A stretch of 61,960 nt of DNA from JAGBWK01 sp964544595 (GCA_964544595.1 CAZJBM010000016.1:1-61960); one strand, 5' to 3'; shown: positions 7,406 to 17,195, numbered from the stretch's first letter. Notes: generated by a model not told the origin, from the sequence alone. Program-made: numbers and translations.

Positions 7406-9607
7406 ATGTCCGATAAAATATCAAATCTCAGCTTCAAGACTCTCTATCGCAATCTCCTCAACGCCTCAAAGACTGTTGCGGAAGAGGGCGATGCCGCTCT
7501 TTTGCGCAAAATTATCTCTAAATGCGCGGAGACCACACCGATAAAGCCCGATAAATTCGGTAATAATCCGCTGCTTCACGACCTTTCGACCGCAGCGGCC
7601 TTATGCGACCGAATAAGCCCCGACCGCAATATGATTATCGCTATCATGCTCAGGGGACCGGTCGACTCAGGGGCCTTGCAGATGGAGGAGGTCAGAAAAC
7701 ATTGGGGCGACGACGTGGTCAAGCTTTTGAACGGCCTCGGCAACATCAATGCGCTGTATCGCCGCCAGGTTGCGGTGCAGAGCGATAATTTCCGCCATCT
7801 GCTGATGAACTTCGCCGATGATATCCGAGTGATTATCATCATGATTGTCGACCGCCTTCAGCTGATGAAGCGCATTAATCACCACCCAAATGAGAAGCTC
7901 GTGCGCGAGGTAGCTCTTGAGGTCAACTTCCTCTATGCTCCGCTCGCGCATCGTCTTGGCCTATATTCGATCAAGGGCGAGCTGGAGGATATGTCGCTCA
8001 AGTACACCAACCGCAAGGTGTTTGACGACATTAAAACCCACCTTAACCAGACAAAAGCTTCGCGCGATGCCTATATAACCGATTTTATCACGCCTGTAAA
8101 GGAAAAATTGCAGGCCGCAGGCATCAAATTTGACATTAAAGGGCGCACAAAGTCGATTTATTCAATATGGAATAAATTGGTGAAGCAGAAGACCGACATC
8201 GACCATATCTACGATCTTTTTGCTATACGTATCATAATCGATACCGAAATAGAGAGCGAAAAAGCGCAATGCTGGCTTGCTTACTCTATCATTACCGATA
8301 TGTATCAGCCCAATCCGGCTCGAATGAAAGACTGGATTTCAGTTCCTAAATCCAATGGCTACGAATCGCTGCACATCACTGTAGCAGGGCCTGGCGGACG
8401 TTGGGTGGAAGTGCAGATACGTACACGCCGCATGGATCTTATAGCTGAAAAAGGTCTGGCTGCACATTGGCGCTATAAGGGAGTAAAGAGCGATAACTCA
8501 ACTCTCGACTCCTGGATGAACAATGTGCGCGACATTCTTGAGGCGGGCAGCGCAGGCCCTATGGAACTCATGCGTAATTTCCGCATGGACTTTTACGACA
8601 AAGAGGTGTTTGTGTTCACCCCGAAGGGCGATCTTTACAAGCTCCCTCTCGGCGCTACGGTGCTCGACTTCGCTTTCAATATCCACTCCCATTTGGGATG
8701 CCAATGCACGGGCGCACTCGTTAACGGAAAGAACCAGAAACTTAACTATCGTCTTGTGAGCGGCGATACCGTCGAGGTAATCACGTCGTCAAATCAAACG
8801 CCTAATCGCGACTGGCTCAATTTCGTGATCACGTCAAAGGCGCGCAATAAAATCCGTCAGACCCTTAACGAGCAGAGTAATCAGGGCTCCGACCTCGCTA
8901 AAGAGCTTTTGATGCGCCGCTTTAAAAACCGTAAGATTGAGGTCGACGAAGGGCTGTTGATGAAGACTATTAAGAAACTCGGCTATAAAACCGTCACCGA
9001 TTTCTATAACGCTATTTTCGCCGAGACGCTCGACGTTAATAGCGTAATCGAGGCATACGAGCAAGCAGGGGCCAAAGATAAGGCTCCCGACACCGCTGTG
9101 CGCTCTGCCGAGGAGTTTGTGCTTCAGCCCTCTGAGGCCGCAGAGCACAAAACCAATACCGACGTTCTCATTATCGGCAATAATATTAAAGGTATCAACT
9201 ATCGTTTGTCGAAATGCTGTAATCCTATCCATGGCGACGACGTGTTTGGCTTTATCTCTTCGGAAGGAGTGGTGAAAATACATCGTACCGACTGCCCCAA
9301 CGCTCTGAATATGCGCGAACGCTACCCACATCGTATCATCAATACGCAATGGTCGGGTAAAATCGGCGATCAGTTCGCGGCCACATTGCGAGTCCTCGGC
9401 AATGACGATATAGGTATCGTTACGAATATCACGTCAATAATAAACAAAGAGAAAGATTGCACGCTTCGTTCTATCTCAATCGACTCAAACGACGGACTTT
9501 TCCAAGGTCACCTGGTGGTCGGCGTAAACGATACCCGCGCCCTAAAGTCGCTCATTAAGAAAATCGAGACCGTTAAGGGCGTTAAGAACGTTGAGCGCGA
9601 GCGTTAA
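7406..9607 (+). CDS. relA: Long RSH protein, RelA-type (p)ppGpp synthetase
   Basis: A 733-residue RelA/SpoT homologue with pseudo-hydrolase region (about 20-200), synthetase (about 225-370), TGS (about 395-455), zinc-finger-like region (LSKCCNPI and DCPN) and C-terminal ACT (about 655-733). The synthetase has GRTKSIYSIWNK, NGYESLH and EVQIRTRRMD, so pppGpp/ppGpp synthesis from ATP and GTP/GDP looks intact. In the hydrolase region the metal-binding His-Asp pair of SpoT (LLHDVxED) is replaced by MLRGPVDSG at 81-89, so hydrolysis is very probably lost. Bacteroidetes usually carry a second, hydrolase-competent RSH, expected elsewhere in this genome. It likely acts on stalled ribosomes. Confidence 0.9.
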   Translation: MSDKISNLSFKTLYRNLLNASKTVAEEGDAALLRKIISKCAETTPIKPDKFGNNPLLHDLSTAAALCDRISPDRNMIIAIMLRGPVDSGALQMEEVRKHWGDDVVKLLNGLGNINALYRRQVAVQSDNFRHLLMNFADDIRVIIIMIVDRLQLMKRINHHPNEKLVREVALEVNFLYAPLAHRLGLYSIKGELEDMSLKYTNRKVFDDIKTHLNQTKASRDAYITDFITPVKEKLQAAGIKFDIKGRTKSIYSIWNKLVKQKTDIDHIYDLFAIRIIIDTEIESEKAQCWLAYSIITDMYQPNPARMKDWISVPKSNGYESLHITVAGPGGRWVEVQIRTRRMDLIAEKGLAAHWRYKGVKSDNSTLDSWMNNVRDILEAGSAGPMELMRNFRMDFYDKEVFVFTPKGDLYKLPLGATVLDFAFNIHSHLGCQCTGALVNGKNQKLNYRLVSGDTVEVITSSNQTPNRDWLNFVITSKARNKIRQTLNEQSNQGSDLAKELLMRRFKNRKIEVDEGLLMKTIKKLGYKTVTDFYNAIFAETLDVNSVIEAYEQAGAKDKAPDTAVRSAEEFVLQPSEAAEHKTNTDVLIIGNNIKGINYRLSKCCNPIHGDDVFGFISSEGVVKIHRTDCPNALNMRERYPHRIINTQWSGKIGDQFAATLRVLGNDDIGIVTNITSIINKEKDCTLRSISIDSNDGLFQGHLVVGVNDTRALKSLIKKIETVKGVKNVERER

Positions 9608-9664
9608 GCTCCTTTTCATTCTGCCAACTATAGTATTAAAATAAATTCCGAAGCTTACAAAATA

Positions 9665-10510
9665 ATGAAAAAATTTAAGATATTGGCCCTGGCGTTACTC
9701 GTTATGACCGCGACAAGCTGCGGAGGCAGCAATGACAGCGGAGCGCAGACATCGGAAGCTGAAGTATTGTTAGCTCAGGCGACGCAGTCGATGGAAAAAG
9801 GCGACTACGAGAACTGCCTGATACTACTCGACTCAGTAGCCCGGAACTACAAAACCGATACGGCTGCTATCCGTCAGGTGATTAATCTCCGCCCGGTCGC
9901 TATAGAGCGCATATCGCAAGAACAGATCGCGGCCAACGATTCTATTATTGCCAGCGGAGAGGCGCGTGTGGCAGCATTACGAAAATTGATGCGAGAGGTG
10001 ACTTTGCCTAATGCAGGGTCGTATTATGTCGCTAACAAAGCGTATAACCCCGACTTCATGACTTCAAACGGCATCTCTGCCCGCGCAGATGAGTATGGTC
10101 TATTCTATATTGTAAGCGCTCTCCAGAGTCCGGATGTCAAATACACGTCAATCACAGTATCATCGCCAGGCGGCTCCGCGTCAACCCCAGAGGTAGCTAT
10201 GGATAACGCGCGCAACTACAATAGAGATGGAGCGCGAATTATAACCTTCACAACAGCCGAAAGCACCCCGATAGGAGAACTCGTGGCCTCTAATCAGGCG
10301 CAATCATATTCAGTTGTGTTCAACGGACAGACTAAAAAGACCATACCGTTGAGCCGAGAGCAAGTTGAGGCGATAGCAGAGACTTTTACTTACTCGCAGG
10401 CTGTAGACTCGTTGCGGAAGGCTTATTTGAACCGCGAACGCTTGGCGCGCCGACTGGAGGTGGCTCGTCAGCAGCAGGAAAAGCATGATGTCAAAAGCGA
10501 CAATAAATAA
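9665..10510 (+). CDS. Predicted lipoprotein, unknown function
   Basis: The 281-residue product starts with a lipoprotein signal ending TATSC, giving a lipid-anchored Cys19. A low-complexity Gly/Ser/Asp stretch follows, then a helical segment resembling a single TPR-like hairpin (AEVLLAQATQSMEKGDYENCLILLD), a middle domain of predicted beta strands containing repeated Thr/Ser residues, and a long charged C-terminal helix rich in Arg, Gln and Glu that could be coiled coil. I do not recognise the family. It lies between relA and holB on the same strand with a 10-bp gap before holB, so they may be cotranscribed, but no shared function is implied. Confidence 0.75.
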   Translation: MKKFKILALALLVMTATSCGGSNDSGAQTSEAEVLLAQATQSMEKGDYENCLILLDSVARNYKTDTAAIRQVINLRPVAIERISQEQIAANDSIIASGEARVAALRKLMREVTLPNAGSYYVANKAYNPDFMTSNGISARADEYGLFYIVSALQSPDVKYTSITVSSPGGSASTPEVAMDNARNYNRDGARIITFTTAESTPIGELVASNQAQSYSVVFNGQTKKTIPLSREQVEAIAETFTYSQAVDSLRKAYLNRERLARRLEVARQQQEKHDVKSDNK

Positions 10511-10520
10511 TTGAATAGAC

Positions 10521-11654
10521 GTGAAATTCAGTGATATTCAAGCCCACGACGACGTGAAACGTCAACTTCGCGCGATGGTCGACTCCGATCGTTTTCCCCA
10601 CGCCATTTTGCTTGAGGGTCCCTCTGGGATAGGTAAATTCAAGATGGCGAGGGCGGTCGCTCAATATATTCATTGCACTAACCGCACCCCCGATGGCGAC
10701 AGTTGCGGCGTGTGTCCGTCGTGTTTGCAGCATCAGTCGTTTAACCATGTCGATACCCACTTCTCGTTTCCGGTGCTTTCTCGCGGGTCGAACACAAAAC
10801 CGGTGTCGGACGATTGGATAGCTGAATTCCGCGAGTTCATGACCGCATACCCGTTTATGGATTTCCCTCGCTGGCAGGAGATGCTCGGCAAAGTCGACGG
10901 TTCGCCGATCTTCTACGTATCGGAGAGCGAATCGCTTATCCATAAGCTCAACTTCACCTCTCATGCCGCGAAGTATATGATTGTCATAATGTGGTTGCCT
11001 GAGCGCATGAACGAGATGACCGCAAATAAGCTACTGAAAATTATAGAGGAGCCTCACGCCGACACTAAATTTATTCTCGTCAGCAATGAGCCGTCGAAAA
11101 TACTGCCTACTATATACTCGCGTCTTCGTCGCATAGAAATGAAGCGACTCCCAGATGAGGTAATTTCTGAATATCTTCAGTCGAAATACTCTATTGATCC
11201 TGACGCCGCCGACATGGTGGCGCATTTGGCCGAAGGGAGTATTCTTCAGGCAGAGAAGCGCCTCGACGCGCGCGCTGACAACGCCGTTTATCTCGAATTT
11301 TTCATAAGGCTGATGCGCAACTCTTATCTGCGAAAGATAAAGGAGATGAAAGCGTGGTCGGAGGAGGTCGCGAAACTCGGCCGCGAGAAGTGCGTGAAGT
11401 TTCTTGAATATTGCGAGCGTCTTGTAGGCGAAAACTATATTTATAACTTGCGCGATCCACATCTCTATTATCTCGATGCCGACGAGGCGAAATTCAGCAA
11501 AAAATTCGCTCGTTTCATCAACTATAAGAACGTGGAGGATCTTCGCGAACTATTTATCAACGCGCGCCGCGATATAGCCGGTAACTGCAACGCAAAAATT
11601 GTGCTTTTCGACGTTGCGGTTAAGAATATAATGCTGATAAAGCGGGGCGGTTAA
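10521..11654 (+). CDS. holB: DNA polymerase III clamp-loader subunit delta'
   Basis: Delta' is part of the clamp loader that places the sliding clamp on primed DNA. The 377-residue protein has a Walker-A-like GPSGIGK at 33-39 and a zinc module with Cys52, Cys62, Cys65 and Cys68 (DSCGVCPSC), both typical of the DnaX/HolB AAA+ family; a long insert and KLLKIIEEP with SRLRRIE mark the sensor region. The start is GTG at 10521; there is no better ATG upstream. DnaX is the closest paralogue, but the length, the single copy of the zinc module and the downstream helical region favour HolB. Confidence 0.85.
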   Translation: MKFSDIQAHDDVKRQLRAMVDSDRFPHAILLEGPSGIGKFKMARAVAQYIHCTNRTPDGDSCGVCPSCLQHQSFNHVDTHFSFPVLSRGSNTKPVSDDWIAEFREFMTAYPFMDFPRWQEMLGKVDGSPIFYVSESESLIHKLNFTSHAAKYMIVIMWLPERMNEMTANKLLKIIEEPHADTKFILVSNEPSKILPTIYSRLRRIEMKRLPDEVISEYLQSKYSIDPDAADMVAHLAEGSILQAEKRLDARADNAVYLEFFIRLMRNSYLRKIKEMKAWSEEVAKLGREKCVKFLEYCERLVGENYIYNLRDPHLYYLDADEAKFSKKFARFINYKNVEDLRELFINARRDIAGNCNAKIVLFDVAVKNIMLIKRGG

Positions 11655-11667
11655 TATTGAATTACAA

Positions 11668-12291
11668 ATGATAAGCGTACTTTTTGATCTCGACGGCGTG
11701 CTCGTCGATACTGAGACTATCTATACTGAATTTTGGGCTTCGATGGGGCGTGAGTTTAATCTCGCGACGACTTTCGCCGCCGACATTAAGGGAACGACTC
11801 TCGGGAGCATACTTCGTTTTTTCCCCGATGAAAAGCGTGATTACGTGCTTCAGCGTATCCACGATTTCGAAGCGACGATGCCCTATAACTACTTCGACGG
11901 CACTCTACGCCTACTCAATGAGCTAAAGGACAATGATGTTAAAACAGCGATTGTCACAAGCTCCGACGACGTGAAGATGAACTTGCTTTATAAGCAGCAT
12001 CCCGAATTGCCGTCGCTAATCGACGTGATTATCGACGCCAATCAGGTGACGAGATCCAAGCCCGATCCCCAAGGCTACCTTTTAGCTGCGGAAAAGCTTG
12101 GTGCCGAGCCGTCGCGATGCGTGGTGGTGGAGGATTCGCTGCAGGGGCTGGAGGCGGGGCGCCGCTCGGGAGCTAAAGTAATAGGTTTCGCAACCACTAA
12201 CCCCGCGGAGACAGTAGAGTCATTGTGCGATTTATGCTTACCTTCGATTAAATTTCTCAACCACGACCTCATTCTTTCACTATTCAGATAA
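11668..12291 (+). CDS. HAD-superfamily hydrolase, beta-phosphoglucomutase-like
   Basis: A 207-residue haloacid dehalogenase-type phosphatase or phosphomutase. Motif I is DLDGVLVDTE with nucleophile Asp7 and general acid Asp9; motif II is the TSS of AIVTSSDD; motif III/IV are the Lys of TRSKPDP and VVEDSLQGLEAG. A helical cap lies between motifs I and II, placing it in the beta-phosphoglucomutase/phosphatase subclass. The substrate, a sugar phosphate or similar small molecule, cannot be read from sequence. It is 13 bp after holB and 24 bp before the nuclease gene, probably one transcription unit. Confidence 0.85.
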   Translation: MISVLFDLDGVLVDTETIYTEFWASMGREFNLATTFAADIKGTTLGSILRFFPDEKRDYVLQRIHDFEATMPYNYFDGTLRLLNELKDNDVKTAIVTSSDDVKMNLLYKQHPELPSLIDVIIDANQVTRSKPDPQGYLLAAEKLGAEPSRCVVVEDSLQGLEAGRRSGAKVIGFATTNPAETVESLCDLCLPSIKFLNHDLILSLFR

Positions 12292-12315
12292 TATCTTTTT
12301 TTAGTTTCAGCACGT

Positions 12316-15300
12316 ATGCCGTTGCCTAACGACCCTTTTCTAAGCCAAGTCGCCGAGCTTTATTTACGCGAAGAGGCCGATAATCTTATCGACTACTGTT
12401 TCGTCACGCCAAATAAGCGAGCGGCTGTGTTCTTGTCGAAATATTTCTCCGATATATTCCAGCGGGAGAAAATGACAGGCTTCTTGCCCGAGGTCTCTCC
12501 TATCGCTGATTTCGTCAGCGGATTTTCGACCCTCGTGGAGGCGCCTCGCATACGTCAGCTATTGGTACTTTACCGAGTATATTCGCGGGTGCTTACGGCG
12601 AGGTCGTCGGCAGCCGAAATCGCGGCTGGGAAAAATCTTGTTGATTTTAACCGTTTCCAGTTCTGGGGTGATATTCTCCTCAATGATTTCAACGATGTCG
12701 ACCGCTATATGGTTGATACCAAGCAGCTTTTCCAAAATGTGGAGCGACTGAAGGAGATCAGCGCCAATTTCCTTACACCGGAGCAGATAAAGGCTATCGA
12801 GAAGTACTGGAATGTCGAAGGCTTGCCCGATCCGGTAAAAGAGTTCTGGCGCCATATTTCCTACAAGTCGGAGACCGACATGGGAGTGCCACATTCCGAC
12901 AAGAAAAATGTTGCGGGATTTCTTAAGCTCTGGCAGGTGATGGAGGAGTTGTATCTGTCGTTCAGGGAGGAGCTTGCAGCGAACGGATTGACTTATCCGG
13001 GAAAGAGCTACCGCGACGCGGCCGAGGAGATAGACCGAATGGATCGGACGGATTTCACCTACAAGCGATACATCTTCGTCGGGTTCAACGTGTTGTCAGC
13101 GTCAGAAAAGCATATTTTCTCAAGCCTGCGGAGCAAGGGGCTAGCCGATTTCTATTGGGATTTCGCATCGCCCGAATTCAAGATCCCTTCAAACCGCGCA
13201 AGCCGTTTTCTGCGGAATAACCTCCGCGATTTCCCTTCGCTGTATCCCGGCGTCGGCTCCACTACAATCAATTATTACCCTGACATTACGGTTATGCCGG
13301 TGCCTTCGGCGTTCGGTCAGACAAAGTTGGTTCCCGACATATTGCGTAAACTTTATCCCGGTTTTTTCGATTCAAAAGTCACTAAATCCGTCTCCGACGA
13401 TGAATATGAGGAGATGATAAATTCATTGGCACGAACGGCGATTGTTCTGCCCGATGAGTCTCTTGCGCAGCCTCTGCTGAGCGCATTGCCTGTGGAGATT
13501 CCGGTTGTGAATGTCACTATGGGCTTTTCCTTGCGCCATACCGGGGTCGCGACACTGCTTAGGAATATCATATCGCTGCAGCTGCGCGCACGCGAGGTGA
13601 AATCGCACAACACGTTTTTCTTCGACGATGTTATAGCTGTGCTCTCGCATCCGCTTATACGATTAAAGTATGCGCCGCTTTGCGACAGCATAGTCGCTCA
13701 AATCAATCGTCGGCGTCTGTTTAACGTGCCTGTAGATATGCTTGCGGCGAAAGAATATGAGGCTTTGGCGGCGCCGTTCAGAGTCGTCACAAACGCCATG
13801 AACCCTGAGGCGGTGCTCGATTATTTGGCCGATTTGCTCCATTGGCTTATCGAGCTTATAGAGAGTGTGTCGAAAAAATCTGTCTTCGACTCTGATGATG
13901 AGGGTGAGCCGCTGGTTGAGGTTAACGGCCCGGTGAATCTTGAGTTGCAGTTTATCAGAGGTTATCTCGACGCTGTGGAGCAGCTTAGATCGCTGCGAGA
14001 GGAATTTTTAAGCGATGTGTTCATAGAGGATAAGACGGTGTTTCATCTCGTGGAGCGCATAGTAGGGAATCAGACTGTCAATTATGAGGGATTGCCATTG
14101 CGCGGACTTCAGGTAATGGGCGTGCTCGAATCGCGTTGCCTCGATTTCGACAACATTATCCTGACGTCGATGAATGAGCGCGTGTTTCCCCGCAAGCACT
14201 ATTCAAAATCGTTCATCCCCAACGCGTTGCGTCGCGGATATGGGATGGCCACTCTCGAACATCAGGAAAGTATCTACGCTTACTACTTCTATCGCTTGAT
14301 AACGAGGGCAAAAAATGTGTTTTTGCTTTACGACGCGCGCAAGACCGGTATTCACTCAGGGGGCGCATCGCGCTACATCAAGCAGCTTCGCTACCAGTTC
14401 CCGCCTGAAAAGGTGAGCGTTCTGCCGGTTTCATCCCCTCTCAGAAAAGCTGAGCAGGAGCCTGTAATGGTGAGCAAAAACGAGAGAATAATGCGTGAAC
14501 TGAATCGTTTTCGCTCGTCGGATAACGCCCGCTACCTTTCGGCAAGTTCGCTCAACGCGTATATTACGTGCCCGTTATCATTCTATATAGCAAATGTTGA
14601 AAGGTATTATCCCGAAAATGATTTCGTGGATTATATGGACGACGGCACTTACGGTACAGTTCTTCATGATGCCGTGGCAAAGATGTATAAAGATGAGCGA
14701 GGAGATGCGCCGGAGCTTCTCATCACTCCCGAAATAGTCGAAAAATTTTCACGAAAAGGGTATGCCGAAAACTATGTGACCCGCTCTATTAAAGAGAATT
14801 ATCTCAAAGTATCGCCCGACGATCCCGCTCCTTTGATCGGTGACACGGCCGTGTATAGGCAGATAATGAGCCGCACAATCCGTCGTATGCTTGAGCGCGA
14901 GCTCGAAATGGGTCAAAAGATATATTTTGTCGACGCGGAGCATCAGATAAAAATACCGTTTAAGGTATCCCCTGAGCACACGATAAATCTGTCGTACACG
15001 ATCGACCGCGTTGACCGCGTCGAAGAAGCCGACGGCACGTCGTTCTATCGAATTGTCGACTATAAGACAGGCGGCGATATAATTTCAGCCCCTTCGCTCG
15101 ATCGATTATTTGATAATACCGACAAGTCGCGTCCTAAAGCGATATTCCAGTTGATGCTATATGCTGCCGCTTTTGCCGACCACGAGGATTATGATGGGCG
15201 AATTCAGCCGTTTATCTATCAGCTGCGTAAGGTGATGATAAATAAAATGACGCCGATTAAGGTAGGAGGCGAGCCTATCACCGATTACCGCGACTTTATC

Positions 15301-15441
15301 GGAGAGTATCTCGGCAAACTTAGCCTTTTGCTCGACGATATTTTCTCCCCCGATAAACCCTTTGTGGCCGACCCCGGGGATCGCAATCACAATTGCCACT
15401 TCTGTAAATTCAAGGAAATCTGCGGCATACCCAATAGCTGA
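12316..15441 (+). CDS. AddB-like PD-(D/E)XK nuclease
   Basis: The 1041-residue protein resembles AddB/RexB-type subunits of double-strand-break repair nucleases. The C-terminal part has the RecB-family nuclease signature: an acidic site before it and RIVDYKTGGD supplying Asp and Lys. One Cys in YITCPLSFY and three in the last 20 residues (CHFCKFKEIC) fit the four-Cys iron-sulfur clasp of this family. The N-terminal region is helicase-like in layout (VTPNKRAAVFLSKYF, and VMGVLESRCLDFDNI resembling the QVMGxLE(T/S)R helicase motif), but no Walker A GxxGxGK(T/S) is seen, so it is unlikely to be an active ATPase. The partner AddA helicase is not adjacent in this window. Confidence 0.8.
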   Translation: MPLPNDPFLSQVAELYLREEADNLIDYCFVTPNKRAAVFLSKYFSDIFQREKMTGFLPEVSPIADFVSGFSTLVEAPRIRQLLVLYRVYSRVLTARSSAAEIAAGKNLVDFNRFQFWGDILLNDFNDVDRYMVDTKQLFQNVERLKEISANFLTPEQIKAIEKYWNVEGLPDPVKEFWRHISYKSETDMGVPHSDKKNVAGFLKLWQVMEELYLSFREELAANGLTYPGKSYRDAAEEIDRMDRTDFTYKRYIFVGFNVLSASEKHIFSSLRSKGLADFYWDFASPEFKIPSNRASRFLRNNLRDFPSLYPGVGSTTINYYPDITVMPVPSAFGQTKLVPDILRKLYPGFFDSKVTKSVSDDEYEEMINSLARTAIVLPDESLAQPLLSALPVEIPVVNVTMGFSLRHTGVATLLRNIISLQLRAREVKSHNTFFFDDVIAVLSHPLIRLKYAPLCDSIVAQINRRRLFNVPVDMLAAKEYEALAAPFRVVTNAMNPEAVLDYLADLLHWLIELIESVSKKSVFDSDDEGEPLVEVNGPVNLELQFIRGYLDAVEQLRSLREEFLSDVFIEDKTVFHLVERIVGNQTVNYEGLPLRGLQVMGVLESRCLDFDNIILTSMNERVFPRKHYSKSFIPNALRRGYGMATLEHQESIYAYYFYRLITRAKNVFLLYDARKTGIHSGGASRYIKQLRYQFPPEKVSVLPVSSPLRKAEQEPVMVSKNERIMRELNRFRSSDNARYLSASSLNAYITCPLSFYIANVERYYPENDFVDYMDDGTYGTVLHDAVAKMYKDERGDAPELLITPEIVEKFSRKGYAENYVTRSIKENYLKVSPDDPAPLIGDTAVYRQIMSRTIRRMLERELEMGQKIYFVDAEHQIKIPFKVSPEHTINLSYTIDRVDRVEEADGTSFYRIVDYKTGGDIISAPSLDRLFDNTDKSRPKAIFQLMLYAAAFADHEDYDGRIQPFIYQLRKVMINKMTPIKVGGEPITDYRDFIGEYLGKLSLLLDDIFSPDKPFVADPGDRNHNCHFCKFKEICGIPNS

Positions 15442-15459
15442 TAAAAATTTAACGATATT

Positions 15460-16584
15460 TTGGCCGGGCTTTACATACATATTCCGTTCTGCAAGTCGAA
15501 GTGCGCGTACTGCGACTTCTATTCCACTCCCTCGCTATCAAAGGTTGAGCTGTATGTTCATTCTCTTATCGCGGAATTACGATTGCGTATCAATGAAATC
15601 CCCTCTGCCGGTATATCAACTATTTACATTGGGGGCGGTACACCCTCGATATTACCGATGCCGATGCTCCGACTGTTGGTTGATGGCATTTTGAGCGAAC
15701 TGAAATCAGCTGATAAATTACGAGATATCGAGGAATTTACTATTGAGGAGAATCCCGATGATATTTCAAGCGAGATCTTAAAATCTTACCGAAGTCTCGG
15801 TATTGACAGGGTAAGCATCGGTGTTCAGACATTCGACGATAAGATGCTTTCAGCACTCGGGCGAAGGCATGATTCGGCCGAGGCTCTCCATGCGCTTGAA
15901 TTATTGTCGTCGTCGGGATTCAATTACAGTGCCGATTTGATTTACGGTTTGCCGGGGCAGTCGCTTGACGATTGGCAAACTCAGCTCGCTACGTTGCTAT
16001 CATTTGCGCCGCCTCACTTTTCGTCATATCTTCTCTCCTACGAAGCGGGGACTCGCCTCTATGCCCAATTGATGACCGGAAAAGTGGAAGAAGCATCTGA
16101 AGAACTCGCTACGGCCATGTATGCCCATCTTACTTCGGCGGCTTCATCTGCCGGATATGAGCATTACGAAATATCCAATTTCTCCCGACTAGGCTCTACT
16201 GCGATCCATAATTCAAATTACTGGAATCTCACCCCTTATCTTGGTCTCGGCGTTTCGGCCCATTCGTTCGACGGACGTAATCGCCGATCAAATCCGCCAA
16301 AAATCAGCGCCTATATAGATTCTATTGCCGCTCGAAAACCATTCTGCGAGATCGAGGAAGAAGATGATGCTGATAGGTTGAACGACCTTATAATAACGTC
16401 ATTACGCACTTCTAAGGGGCTTGATGTGAACTTGCTGAAGCGTTTCCCAATCCAACTTCAACGCCAATTTGCCGACAACGTGAATGCCGCTGGTTCTCGT
16501 CTCAATCGTTCATCCGACCGCCTCACAATCCCCGAATCCGACTGGCTACGCTCCGACGCCATCTTCCGCGACCTGATTCTCTAA
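15460..16584 (+). CDS. hemW: Radical SAM heme chaperone HemW
   Basis: HemW is a radical-SAM family heme-binding protein thought to insert heme into respiratory enzymes; it was long misnamed oxygen-independent coproporphyrinogen oxidase. The 374-residue protein has Cys11, Cys15 and Cys18 (CX3CX2C for the 4Fe-4S cluster), IYIGGGTPS, and the HNSNYW motif that separates HemW from true HemN. The start must be TTG at 15460, giving the conserved MAGLYIHIPFC N-terminus. It follows the nuclease gene by 18 bp. The C-terminal wH-like region is short and ends at the stop with no added domain. Confidence 0.9.
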   Translation: MAGLYIHIPFCKSKCAYCDFYSTPSLSKVELYVHSLIAELRLRINEIPSAGISTIYIGGGTPSILPMPMLRLLVDGILSELKSADKLRDIEEFTIEENPDDISSEILKSYRSLGIDRVSIGVQTFDDKMLSALGRRHDSAEALHALELLSSSGFNYSADLIYGLPGQSLDDWQTQLATLLSFAPPHFSSYLLSYEAGTRLYAQLMTGKVEEASEELATAMYAHLTSAASSAGYEHYEISNFSRLGSTAIHNSNYWNLTPYLGLGVSAHSFDGRNRRSNPPKISAYIDSIAARKPFCEIEEEDDADRLNDLIITSLRTSKGLDVNLLKRFPIQLQRQFADNVNAAGSRLNRSSDRLTIPESDWLRSDAIFRDLIL

Positions 16585-16626
16585 CTTGGAGAGAGTTGGC
16601 GTCGGAAAGCAAAGATTTAGTATGAT

Positions 16627-17103
16627 TTAGTCGTGGTGGTAGGGCTCGCCGCGGAGAATGGTAAAGGCGCGGTAGAGCTGCTCGGTAAACATAAGGCGTA
16701 TCATCTCATGGGTTAATGTCATCTTCGACAAAGAGATTTTGTCGTCGGCCCTTTCGTAAACCGCCGGAGAGAATCCGTATGGCCCTCCGACCACAAATGT
16801 TATGTCCTTGTTAAGCGTAGAGATACGCTTGTCGATATAGTCAGCGAATCCGCGTGAGGTGAATTCCTTGCCACGCTCGTCGAGAAGTGCGACCCAAGCT
16901 CCGTTGTCGCCTATGGCGTTGAGTATCAACTCCCCCTCCCGCTGCTTCTGCTTATCGGCCGAGAGCCCTTTGGTCGATTTGAGGTCGGGCAGCTCAATCA
17001 TCTCGAAAGGGAAATAGCGCGACACGCGCTTGGTGAATTCGTTGATACCCTCTTTGAGATAGCCTGTCGACGTTTTGCCGACAACGACGAGACGTAACTT
17101 CAT
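16627..17103 (-). CDS. rlmH: 23S rRNA (pseudouridine-1915 N3) methyltransferase
   Basis: RlmH is a SPOUT methyltransferase that modifies helix 69 of 23S rRNA on assembled 70S ribosomes. The protein is 158 residues from the MKLRLVVVGK start at 17103, the normal family length; a longer frame to 17178 would add 25 unsupported residues. The C-terminal FVVGGPYGFS, SLSKMTLTHEMIR and TILRGEPYHH segments form the knotted AdoMet site. It faces hemW and is divergent from nadC. Confidence 0.95.
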   Translation of the reverse strand: MKLRLVVVGKTSTGYLKEGINEFTKRVSRYFPFEMIELPDLKSTKGLSADKQKQREGELILNAIGDNGAWVALLDERGKEFTSRGFADYIDKRISTLNKDITFVVGGPYGFSPAVYERADDKISLSKMTLTHEMIRLMFTEQLYRAFTILRGEPYHHD

Positions 17104-17195
17104 AAAATATGCTAAAAAAATTAAAAATCGGTATAAATCTGCGTAAACTTGCCAATTATACTCATGGCTTAACGGCAACTTTCAGCCAATTTTAG

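Noticed and set aside
7027..7437. 136-codon minus-strand frame over the 57-aa gene
   Set aside because: It is an antisense shadow across a terminator and two promoters with Cys/Phe-rich low-quality sequence.
7406..9607. Bifunctional SpoT
   Set aside because: The hydrolase His-Asp is missing, so RelA-type is the better call.
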